A stretch of 36,043 bases of DNA. Origin: Geothermobacter sp964501815 (GTDB lineage Bacteria; Desulfobacterota; Desulfuromonadia; Desulfuromonadales; Geothermobacteraceae). Within the stretch, counting starts at the first letter, position 1. Every line of letters starts with the position of its first letter. The translations under genes were made by a program, and so were the position numbers. Location: NCBI GenBank assembly GCA_964501815.1, contig CAZCUR010000018.1, positions 1 through 36,043 on the forward strand. The letters are read 5' to 3'. The notes below the pieces were generated by a model. It searched no databases. It was not told the origin of the DNA and worked only from the letters and a program-made list of their open reading frames with translations. This document shows, piece after piece, positions 19,828-27,126 of this stretch.

Positions 19828-20558
19828 TTCCTGTGACAGCGCAGGCAGAGGGCACTGCCGCTGTTGTCGACGTTGAGGAAGGGGACATTCTGGGGGTCGT
19901 GCACGTCGTGGCAGGTCGAGCACTCGATCTTGCCGCCAAACAGCGGCACGTCGGACCAACCGGCGGCCGTGGGCGGAAGGTTGAAGTCCCCATCGACCGC
20001 AGCATCCGGAAAGCCGATACCGATGGGGTGATCATCCCCGAGGTCGGTCCCCATGTAGGCCTTGTCAGCCATATGGATGCTGCCGCCGTAATAGCTGCCC
20101 GGGGCATGGCAGACCCCGCATTCGCCGAAGCTCTGCCCCGGAGTCATGGTCGAATGGCCGACAAAGCCGACGGTGTCACTCCAGCCCGAATTGGGCGGAT
20201 TGCGCACCGCCGAAACCCCGGTGGAGCCATCGTGACAGTTGAGGCAGAGGAGCGACACCTTGCCGGGAGGCGAAGGAGTGGTATCCAGGGTGGCGCTGTT
20301 GTAGAGGGTGTAGGAGGTGACGTCGGTATTGAAGTTCTTGTTCCAGAGCGGGCCGTTGTTGGCGGTATTGGCGCCATGCGGCGTGTGGCAGTAAACGCAG
20401 ACCTCGTTGTACTGCTCCAGACCGCCCAGTCCATGCTCCCAGGACGCCGCCGCGGCGTGGGACAGATCATGCTTCGAGTTGACGATGGAGGCCCCCCAAG
20501 CCATCGGGCAAGCCACCAGAACCAGCAGGACCGCCGGCAGACACAGCCTGAACCTCAT
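19824..20558 (-). CDS. Pentaheme cytochrome c, periplasmic
   Basis: A 244-residue exported c-type cytochrome with five CxxCH heme sites: CVYCH, CLNCH, CGVCH, CSTCH and CLRCH. A Sec signal (FRLCLPAVLLVLVACPMAWG) precedes the mature protein. Several extra histidines (HDLSH, HTPHG, HDVHD) can serve as distal ligands, and the H-D-V-H and C-x-T-P-H-G contexts resemble doubled-CxxCH proteins of iron- and sulfur-reducing bacteria. I choose the ATG at 20558, with GGAGGG eight bases upstream. An in-frame ATG at 20582 has only a G-run two bases away. The gene is co-translated with the NHL lipoprotein and is divergent from the polyketide operon. Confidence 0.9.
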   Translation of the reverse strand: MRFRLCLPAVLLVLVACPMAWGASIVNSKHDLSHAAAASWEHGLGGLEQYNEVCVYCHTPHGANTANNGPLWNKNFNTDVTSYTLYNSATLDTTPSPPGKVSLLCLNCHDGSTGVSAVRNPPNSGWSDTVGFVGHSTMTPGQSFGECGVCHAPGSYYGGSIHMADKAYMGTDLGDDHPIGIGFPDAAVDGDFNLPPTAAGWSDVPLFGGKIECSTCHDVHDPQNVPFLNVDNSGSALCLRCHRK

Positions 20559-20879
20559 CTTTCCGCCCTCCGTGAAAGCCATATCCCCCCGAACCTCATC
20601 AGTGTCAGAGGAAAAATTAATAAGTCAAATAACATCTAGCAAAATCGGCGCCGTTGACCTCACACGTCTGCCCCCGGCCAACCACCCCATTGACACACCG
20701 GCGACAAAAGCCGCACCGGTCAAATGACAGACTGAAGGCCCGGCAAATCGCCGAACCAAAGGGCTCCCGCCACTAGGGGGCACCGCCAGCCGACATTTTT
20801 TTCTGGCATTCAGCCAAAGTGGGCGTATAATTCCTACTGTTTCAGTCAGGCATTATTGTGTGAACGAAAGGAACCCACC
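20559..20879. other. Divergent intergenic region, cytochrome versus polyketide operon
   Basis: This 321-base gap separates two divergent operons. Toward the right it holds a recognisable sigma-70 promoter for the yceI gene (see the promoter entry). Toward the left the stretch 20600-20640 is AT-rich, as expected near the cytochrome promoter, but I cannot assign convincing -35/-10 boxes. Two TTGAC-containing segments (20653 and 20690) recur about 37 bases apart. I see no coding potential and no RNA gene. Confidence 0.55.
20803..20831 (+). promoter_or_regulatory. Sigma-70 promoter for the yceI-polyketide operon
   Basis: A perfect TATAAT sits at 20826-20831. A moderate -35 (CTGGCA, 4/6) is at 20803-20808 with a 17-base spacer. 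Transcription would start near 20838 and give a leader of about 40 nt before the yceI ATG. Confidence 0.6.
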
Positions 20880-21497
20880 ATGCGTGTCACGAAAACCCTG
20901 CTTGCCGCTACCGGCCTGCTGCTTTTGCTGCTCACCTTCCCCTTCCCGACCCTGGCCCTGGAGGGCACCTGCGCGGTGCAGTTTTTCGGCTCCTCCACTC
21001 TGCATGACTTCGAGGGGACCGGCCGCTGCGCCCCCTTCAGCATCGGAATCGGACCGGACCACAAGGTCGACGACATCCGCATCGCCGTACCGGTCGCCGG
21101 CATGGAAACCGGCAACAAGCGCCGGGACAAGAAGATGCGGGAGATGTTCGAGGCGGACCGCTATCCCGACATCACCGGACATCTGGCGGGCAACAGTCTG
21201 GAGACCCTGGTCGGCCGGCTGCACCGGGCGGCGGGGACCGAGGCGGATTTTCCGTTTGAACTGATCATCCGCGACCACGCTCGTCAGGTGCGGGCCAAGG
21301 TCACCGAGCTGGTTGACGACGCCAGCCACCTGGCCTTCACCCTCAGTTTTCCGGTGTCGCTCAAGGACTACCAACTCAAGCCGCCTTCGGTGCTCGGCTT
21401 CATCCGGGTCGCCGACCAGGTCCGGGTCGAGGTGCGCTTCGACCTGAGTCCCCTGCCGCACCAGACCGCCGCGACCGCCACGGAGAAGCATTCATGA
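20880..21497 (+). CDS. YceI-family periplasmic lipid/quinone-binding protein
   Basis: A 205-residue secreted protein with a Sec signal (about residues 1-25, LLAATGLLLLLLTFPFPTLA) and a YceI lipocalin-like barrel. The family hallmarks STLHDFEG and DKKMREMFEADRYPDI are present. Known YceI proteins bind isoprenoid or other long-chain lipids, including quinone-type ligands, in a hydrophobic pocket. The ATG at 20880 follows AAAGGA; an in-frame TTG at 20856 lacks a ribosome site. It is the first gene of the operon and its stop overlaps the polyketide synthase start (ATGA). In context I infer that it binds or carries the polyketide product in the periplasm. Confidence 0.88.
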   Translation: MRVTKTLLAATGLLLLLLTFPFPTLALEGTCAVQFFGSSTLHDFEGTGRCAPFSIGIGPDHKVDDIRIAVPVAGMETGNKRRDKKMREMFEADRYPDITGHLAGNSLETLVGRLHRAAGTEADFPFELIIRDHARQVRAKVTELVDDASHLAFTLSFPVSLKDYQLKPPSVLGFIRVADQVRVEVRFDLSPLPHQTAATATEKHS

Positions 21498-22582
21498 TCC
21501 CGGCTGTTCACGCCATCGCCACCGCCGTCCCGGAAAACGCCTACGACCAGAAACAGGTCGGCGCCTGGATGCAGGAACTGACCGATGACGAGCAGCAGCG
21601 CCGCATCCTGCGGGCCCTCTACCGGGCGAGCGGCATCGGCACCCGGCACAGCGTCATTCCCGGCTTCGGCCGGGATTTCTTCACCATGGAGGATGGCCGC
21701 ATCGGTGAACCGGGCACCGGCGAGCGCAACGCCATCTACGCGCGGGAGTCGAAGCGGCTGGCGCTGGCCGCGGGCCGGGCCCTGCTGGAACAGGCCACGG
21801 ATTACGCGCCGAACGACATCACTCATGTGATCACCGTCTCCTGCACCGGGTTCGTCAATCCCGGCATCGACTACCATCTGGTGCGCGAGCTCGGCCTGAA
21901 CAGCGCCACCGAGCGTTTTCATCTTGGTTTTATGGGCTGCTACGCCGCCTTCCCGGCCCTGCGCATGGCGGCCCAGTTCTGCCGCGCCAATCCTGAGGCC
22001 GTGGTGCTGGTGCTGTGTCTGGAACTCTGTTCCCTGCACATCCAGCTGGGCGGGCGGGAAGATCAGCTGCTGGCCAACGCCCTGTTCGCCGACGGTGCCG
22101 CCGCGGCCCTGGTCAGTGCCCGGCCGCCGCAGTCCGGCGCCCCGGCCCTGGCCCTGGAGCAGTTCCGTTCCGCCCTGGTGCCGGACGGCGAGAGCGACAT
22201 GGCCTGGAGTATCGGTGACCGGGGGTTCGATATCGCCCTGTCGAGCTATGTGCCCAAAATTCTCGGCGCCAATATCGCCGGCGTGGTCGATGAGCTGCTG
22301 CTTCCGACCGGCCGGCAGCGGGACCAGGTGGACGCCTGGGCCGTCCATCCGGGCGGCAAGTCGATTCTCGACCAGGTCGGCCGGGCGCTCGAGCTGAAAC
22401 CGGAACACCTCGAAGCCTCCCGCGCGATTCTGCACGATTTCGGCAACATGAGCAGCGCCACCATCCTGTTCGTGCTCCGGCGCATGCTGGAGCAACAGCC
22501 TGAGGACAAAAGCCTCTGCGCCATGGCCTTCGGCCCCGGCCTGACGGTGGAACTGGCCCTGCTGCAACGGATCGAGGGATGA
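21494..22582 (+). CDS. Type III polyketide synthase (chalcone/stilbene synthase-like)
   Basis: A 362-residue homodimeric condensing enzyme. The catalytic triad is complete: nucleophile C149 in FMGCYAAFPALR, H285 in WAVHPGGKSIL and N318 in DFGNMSSATILF. The thiolase-like fold, with VSCTGFVNPGID before the active-site Cys, is typical of bacterial type III PKS. Such enzymes extend an acyl-CoA starter with malonyl-CoA and cyclise to pyrones, resorcinols or related phenols. No dedicated starter-supply gene is nearby, so the starter probably comes from primary fatty acid metabolism. It overlaps both neighbours by four bases (ATGA). Neither ring-closure mode nor chain length can be read from sequence by eye. 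A plain ketoacyl synthase III is unlikely given the CHN arrangement. Confidence 0.92.
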   Translation: MIPAVHAIATAVPENAYDQKQVGAWMQELTDDEQQRRILRALYRASGIGTRHSVIPGFGRDFFTMEDGRIGEPGTGERNAIYARESKRLALAAGRALLEQATDYAPNDITHVITVSCTGFVNPGIDYHLVRELGLNSATERFHLGFMGCYAAFPALRMAAQFCRANPEAVVLVLCLELCSLHIQLGGREDQLLANALFADGAAAALVSARPPQSGAPALALEQFRSALVPDGESDMAWSIGDRGFDIALSSYVPKILGANIAGVVDELLLPTGRQRDQVDAWAVHPGGKSILDQVGRALELKPEHLEASRAILHDFGNMSSATILFVLRRMLEQQPEDKSLCAMAFGPGLTVELALLQRIEG

Positions 22583-23766
22583 CCCGGAAGGTGGATGTCC
22601 TGATCGTCGGCGCCGGTCCGGTGGGACTTCTGCTCGGCAATCTGCTCGGCCAGGCCGGTATCGACACTCTGGTCATCGACCGGCGCAGCAGCGGTCCGCG
22701 CGCCTCCATGGCCATCGGCATCACACCGCCGTCGCTGGCCATCCTGGCCCGACTCGGACTGGATGAATCCTTCGTGGCGGCCGGCGTGGCCGTTAATCAC
22801 GCCGTGGTCCACGGCGACCAAAGGGTTCTGGGCGAACTGAGTTTCGACAGTCTGCCCGGCCCCTGGCCGTTCATCCTCTCCCTGCCGCAGGCCAGAACGG
22901 TCGAACTGCTTGAGAACAGGCTGCAAAAACAGGCGAGTGTCGAACTCTGGCGCGGCTGGCAGCTGGAGAATTTTGAACGGAACACCGATGGCATGCGCGC
23001 GGAGATATCCGACAGCGCCCGCAACCACCGCGATATGGCCTGCCGCTACCTGGTCGACTGCAGTGGCGCCGCCGGCAGCATCCGGCGACGGCTGGGGCTG
23101 GCGGATGAACGGGTGACCTACCCGCAGAACTTCGTCATGGCCGATTTCCCCGCCTGTGAGGCCCTGGGCACCAGCGCCCATCTCTGGTTTACCGCAAGCG
23201 GCTCGGTCGAATCCTTCCCCCTGCCGGACGGACGCCGTTGGATCGTCCAGACCGATCACTTTCACGACCTGGTCGAACCGGAGTTGCCGGCCGAAATCGT
23301 CGCGCGGCGCACCGGACTGCGCCTTGCGGGTGAGCCCGTCTTTCTCAGCGCCTTCAAGGTGCATCGCCTGCTGGCCAAAAGCTATGTCGCAGACCATATT
23401 CTGCTGGCCGGGGATGCCGCCCACCTGATGAGCCCGGTGGGGGGCCAGGGGATGAACGTCGGTTTTGCTGACGCCGCCATGCTGTGCGACACCCTGGTCG
23501 CCATTCTTCGGGGGGAGGCTCCTCCGGAACAGCTGCAGCATTACAGCCGCGCGCGCCGTCAGGCTGCGGCCATCGCCATTAAGCGTGCCCAGCGCGGCAT
23601 GTGGATGGGAACCCGCCGCGGGCGTCTCAACTGCCTGTGGCGCGAACCACTGCTCAAACTGCTGCTGTCGGAGCCGGTACGCCGCTATCTGCCTCCCTAT
23701 TTTGCCATGCTCACCCTTCCCGGCCCCACCGGACAGAAAGCGCGAACCGACCAGGCTCCATGCTGA
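22579..23766 (+). CDS. FAD-dependent aromatic monooxygenase
   Basis: A 395-residue flavoprotein hydroxylase of the PHBH/UbiH class. It has the N-terminal dinucleotide motif GAGPVG (11-16) with an acidic end of strand 2 (VIDRR), and the second FAD motif LLAGDAAHLMSPVGGQGMN around G278-D279. It uses NAD(P)H and O2 to hydroxylate phenolic rings. In the S. griseus srs pathway the equivalent enzyme converts alkylresorcinols toward hydroxyquinols and quinones; the same role is inferred here. ATGA overlap with the PKS and a 7-base overlap with the exporter show tight coupling. If the host is anaerobic, the oxygen requirement is notable and may restrict the pathway to oxygen exposure. Confidence 0.9.
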   Translation: MTRKVDVLIVGAGPVGLLLGNLLGQAGIDTLVIDRRSSGPRASMAIGITPPSLAILARLGLDESFVAAGVAVNHAVVHGDQRVLGELSFDSLPGPWPFILSLPQARTVELLENRLQKQASVELWRGWQLENFERNTDGMRAEISDSARNHRDMACRYLVDCSGAAGSIRRRLGLADERVTYPQNFVMADFPACEALGTSAHLWFTASGSVESFPLPDGRRWIVQTDHFHDLVEPELPAEIVARRTGLRLAGEPVFLSAFKVHRLLAKSYVADHILLAGDAAHLMSPVGGQGMNVGFADAAMLCDTLVAILRGEAPPEQLQHYSRARRQAAAIAIKRAQRGMWMGTRRGRLNCLWREPLLKLLLSEPVRRYLPPYFAMLTLPGPTGQKARTDQAPC

Positions 23767-25916
23767 CCGTCTGTTACTACCGACTCCTCGGCCGCGCCAG
23801 GCTGCCCCTGCTTGCCGTGCTGCTCGGTCTCACTCTGGCGCTGCTGCCGGCGGCCCTGAACGTCACCGTCGAACAGGACAACGCCTCCATGGCCGGCGAC
23901 AACAGCGAGCGCCGGCAGGTTTACGACCGTTTTCTGGCCACCTTCGGCCCCGACAATCTGCTTATCGCCGGGTTGCAGCCGCCACAGGGTCAGGCCGTCG
24001 ACGACGTGGTGGCGCAACGCCTGGTGCACACCCTGAAAAACCAGCCGCACATCGCCCAGGTCATAACGCCCTCTGACCAGGGCAACGGCTCTGCCCGCAT
24101 CCCGTCCGGGCTGCTGAAAAGCTCCGGCAGTCTGCTGCCCATCCTGATTCTGCCCCAACCTGTCCAGGGCCTTGAGTTGCAGCGACTGATTGCCAGCGTG
24201 CGCGCGACAGGCCAGGACCTGCCAGCCGGTTACCGCCTGCGCCTGACCGGTATCGCGGTCCAGAAAGCGGATGTCGCGCGGGCCATCCAGCATGACCAGG
24301 CGGTCATCATCCCCCTGTCGGTTCTGGTGCTCGCCCTGCTGTTGCTGCTGCTCTACCGGCGCCTGGTCGGTGTCCTTTTGCCCCTCGCCGTCATGGGCAT
24401 GACCCTGTGCTGGACCATCGGCCTCTACAGTCTGGCGGGTCTGCGTCTCAACACGGTCACCTCCCTGCTGCCGCCGGTGGTCATGGTCCTGGCGGTGGCG
24501 ACCTGTGTGCATCTGCTGCAGGGCTGGCAGGAACTGGCCACCGAAAAGGGGGAGCGCCGCAGTCTGCTGGCGCACCGTATGGCCGATTTGACCCTGCCGT
24601 GTGCCATGACCTCCTTCACCACCGCCCTCGGACTTGTGTCCCTGTGCAGCTCCGAAATCCCCGCGGTGCGCCAGTTCGGCCTGTTCGGCGCCGTCGCCGC
24701 CCTGCTGGCGCTGCTGCTGGCCCTGCTGGTGGTGCCGGTCCTGCTCAGCTTTCTGCCCCTGCCGCCGCGCCGGGACAAACACAAAGGCCGCCGCCTGCGC
24801 CGCCTGCTGCGCGGCAGCCTCGGTCTGGCGCTCGGGCGGGCCAGACCGCTGGTCGTCCTCGCGCTGGCCGTCACCCTGCTGGCGGGCCTTGGCATCAGCC
24901 ATCTGGAGAACGACACCGACCTGGTGCACTTTTTCCCCCGGTCCGCGCCGCTCAGGCAGGACACCGAGGCGCTCGAACAGGCCCTGGGCGGCGTCGAACC
25001 CCTCGAACTGATGATCACCCTGCCCCGTGAGGTCAACCCCGGAGACGTCGCGCGCCTGGCCCTGTGGCAGCAGGAGCTGGAGCAGGTCCCGGAGATCAGC
25101 GCCAGCTTCAGCCTGGCCAGTCTGCTGCCGCCGCAACCGGCCCCGTTGCTGCTTGCCGGAGCCTTCTCCTTCGGTCGCCTGCTCGACTCCCTGGTCCCGG
25201 ACGCGATGCGCCGGCGTCTTGTCAGCGCCGACCACCGGCAGCTGCGCCTGAGCCTGTATCTGCGCCTGCTCGGCAGCGATTCGGCCGAACAGCTGGCCAC
25301 CCGCCTCGAACGCGAAGGGGAGCGTCGGCTCGGGAAAGGGACCCGGGTACAGGCCACCGGCGCCTTTTACCAGATTGCCAGCGACTCCAACCGGCTGGTC
25401 CGGTCCCTCATCCGCAGCTTCAGTCTCAGCGTCATCCTGGTTCTCGGTGCCATTCTGCTCGGATTCCGCAACCTGAAGCTGCTGGCCGTGGCGCTGGTCC
25501 CCAACCTGGTGCCCCTCGTCTGGACTCTGGGCCTGATGGGCTGGTCGGGCATCCGGCTGAATACCGGCACCGCCATGATCGCCGCCGTCACCTTCGGCAT
25601 GGTGGTCGATGACACCATCCACTTTCTGCACCGTTACCGCCGCGAAACAGCCGGCTACGCCAAACCGGCGCTGATCCGGACCGGTCTGGGAGTCGGCCCG
25701 GCCCTGCTGATATCGACCCTGGTGCTGGTGAGCGGTTTCTGGACCGGCCTGGGCAGCAGCTTTCTGCCAACCGTCTGGTTTGCCCTGCTCACCGGGACCA
25801 CCCTCATCACCGCGCTCGTCTGTGATCTCATGCTGCTCCCGGCCCTGCTGCTGCTCTGGGACCACCGTGACGCGCCCACCCGTGGACACTCCCGGGTTCT
25901 GGAGATTGGACAATGA
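23760..25916 (+). CDS. MMPL/RND-superfamily lipid exporter
   Basis: A 718-residue inner-membrane protein with two repeated halves: one TM, a periplasmic domain of about 180-200 residues, then a bundle of five TMs, twice. The second half carries FGMVVDDTIHFLHRYRRE with D617-D618 and H621, the likely proton relay. The first half has PPVVMVLAVATCVHLLQGW at the matching place. This is the HpnN/MmpL-like branch of RND transporters, which export hopanoids and other lipids without a dedicated TolC channel. Its place inside the polyketide operon suggests that it moves the phenolic product out of the inner membrane. The start at 23760 begins the first TM region; an open frame back to 23601 lies within the monooxygenase gene. 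Confidence 0.88.
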   Translation: MLTVCYYRLLGRARLPLLAVLLGLTLALLPAALNVTVEQDNASMAGDNSERRQVYDRFLATFGPDNLLIAGLQPPQGQAVDDVVAQRLVHTLKNQPHIAQVITPSDQGNGSARIPSGLLKSSGSLLPILILPQPVQGLELQRLIASVRATGQDLPAGYRLRLTGIAVQKADVARAIQHDQAVIIPLSVLVLALLLLLLYRRLVGVLLPLAVMGMTLCWTIGLYSLAGLRLNTVTSLLPPVVMVLAVATCVHLLQGWQELATEKGERRSLLAHRMADLTLPCAMTSFTTALGLVSLCSSEIPAVRQFGLFGAVAALLALLLALLVVPVLLSFLPLPPRRDKHKGRRLRRLLRGSLGLALGRARPLVVLALAVTLLAGLGISHLENDTDLVHFFPRSAPLRQDTEALEQALGGVEPLELMITLPREVNPGDVARLALWQQELEQVPEISASFSLASLLPPQPAPLLLAGAFSFGRLLDSLVPDAMRRRLVSADHRQLRLSLYLRLLGSDSAEQLATRLEREGERRLGKGTRVQATGAFYQIASDSNRLVRSLIRSFSLSVILVLGAILLGFRNLKLLAVALVPNLVPLVWTLGLMGWSGIRLNTGTAMIAAVTFGMVVDDTIHFLHRYRRETAGYAKPALIRTGLGVGPALLISTLVLVSGFWTGLGSSFLPTVWFALLTGTTLITALVCDLMLLPALLLLWDHRDAPTRGHSRVLEIGQ

Positions 25917-26653
25917 ACCGCTTTGACCTCGACAGCCGTGACTGGCTCGATTCACCGGAACGCAAGCGCGACTACAATCGCCGCCATTTCGCCGCCGCGG
26001 CCGCCGGTTACGACCGCGCGACCATCGCCATGAGCCTGGGACGCGACCGGGCCTGGAAAAAAGCCCTCGTGGCCGGACTGCCCGATTTGACACAGCCGCG
26101 CTGTCTCGATTTGGCCTGCGGCACCGGCGATATCTGCGAACTGCTGGCGCAGCGCTATCCCGATGCGGACATCATCGGTCTCGACCTGACTCCGGAGATG
26201 CTGATTCTCGCCCGCGAGCGCTGCCCGCACAGCAACATCCATTTCATCGCCGCCGACATGACCGCCACCGGCCTGCCGGACGCCGGCTTCGATCTGATCA
26301 CCGGCAGCTACGCCCTGCGCAACGCCCCCGACCTGGACCGGGCGCTGGCGGAAATCGCCCGCCTGCTGCGTCCCGGCGGTCACGCCGCCTTTCTCGATTT
26401 CGCCCTGGCCGAAAGCCCCCTTGGCCGCAGGGTGCAGTACCATCTGCTGCGCAACTGGTGCGGCTTCTGGGGCTGGGTGCTGTCCGGCAGCCGGCAGGTG
26501 CACGGCTACATTGCCGAAAGTCTGCTCCGTTTCCCCGACTCGGCCCATCTTGTCGCCCTGTGCGAAGGGCAGGGGCTGGTGCTGGAGAAACAGCAGCGCC
26601 TGTTCGGCGGCATGATGCAGCTGGTGCAACTGGTCAAACACGACAAGGAGTGA
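25913..26653 (+). CDS. UbiE/MenG-like SAM-dependent methyltransferase
   Basis: A 246-residue class I methyltransferase. Motif I is LDLACGTGD (residues 65-73), and GLDLTPEML, AADMTATGLPDAGFDLITGSYALRN and RLLRPGGHAAFLDFALAE follow, a pattern close to quinone C-methyltransferases (UbiE/MenG). It should methylate a hydroxylated aromatic ring. It overlaps the exporter by four bases (ATGA). Because it sits with a type III PKS and an aromatic hydroxylase, its substrate is probably the polyketide ring rather than ubiquinone or menaquinone, although service as the cell's menaquinone methyltransferase cannot be ruled out without knowing whether another copy exists. Confidence 0.87.
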   Translation: MNRFDLDSRDWLDSPERKRDYNRRHFAAAAAGYDRATIAMSLGRDRAWKKALVAGLPDLTQPRCLDLACGTGDICELLAQRYPDADIIGLDLTPEMLILARERCPHSNIHFIAADMTATGLPDAGFDLITGSYALRNAPDLDRALAEIARLLRPGGHAAFLDFALAESPLGRRVQYHLLRNWCGFWGWVLSGSRQVHGYIAESLLRFPDSAHLVALCEGQGLVLEKQQRLFGGMMQLVQLVKHDKE

Positions 26654-26655
26654 AC

Positions 26656-27126
26656 ATGTCACGCCCCCTGCACGCCGTCATCGTCAGCGCGCTGGTGCGC
26701 AACGACAGGCATGAGATTCTGCTGATCCGCCACCCGAAACGGGGCTGGGAACTGCCCCAGGGGCATGTGGAAGCGGGCGAGAGTCTGGACGAAGCGCTCC
26801 GGCGCGAGGTCCTGGAGGAGACCGGCTACCAGGTCGAACCCGAAGGCGTTCTGGCGCTTTTGAGCAAACGCGGCCCCGAGCCATCGGCGGTCATCGTCGG
26901 CTTTGCCGCCCGACTGACCGGCGGCACGGCGCGCACCAGCGAAGAGAGTCTGGAGGTCGGCTGGTTCAGGGAAGAAGAGGCCCGCACCCTGCCCGCACAC
27001 CCGGTCAACCGTGACCGGCTCGCCCTGCTGCTCGACAGCGATGGCGGGCTCAGGCTGCAGGCCTACCACACCGGTCCCTACCGACCGGAAATGGAACTGC
27101 GGCTCAAGGGGAATCAGTCCAGGTAG
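26656..27126 (+). CDS. Nudix hydrolase
   Basis: A 156-residue pyrophosphohydrolase with a complete Nudix box spanning G36-Y58 (GHVEAGE, seven residues, REVLEETGY), so the catalytic and metal-binding glutamates E51, E54 and E55 are present. The WELPQGHVE context is common in RppH/Ap4A-like and house-cleaning members, and the substrate is not predictable. The ATG is two bases after the methyltransferase stop, with AAGGAG overlapping that gene's end, so it is part of the same transcript. It may be a passenger rather than a pathway enzyme. Its last 13 bases overlap the convergent HD-GYP gene. Confidence 0.88.
   Translation: MSRPLHAVIVSALVRNDRHEILLIRHPKRGWELPQGHVEAGESLDEALRREVLEETGYQVEPEGVLALLSKRGPEPSAVIVGFAARLTGGTARTSEESLEVGWFREEEARTLPAHPVNRDRLALLLDSDGGLRLQAYHTGPYRPEMELRLKGNQSR

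Noticed and set aside
20856..20879. TTG start for the YceI gene
   Set aside because: It has no ribosome site and would add residues before a normal signal peptide; the ATG at 20880 follows AAAGGA.
23697..26093. Minus-strand open frame of 798 codons opposite the exporter
   Set aside because: Gln- and Gly-rich antisense shadow of the MMPL gene, without motifs.
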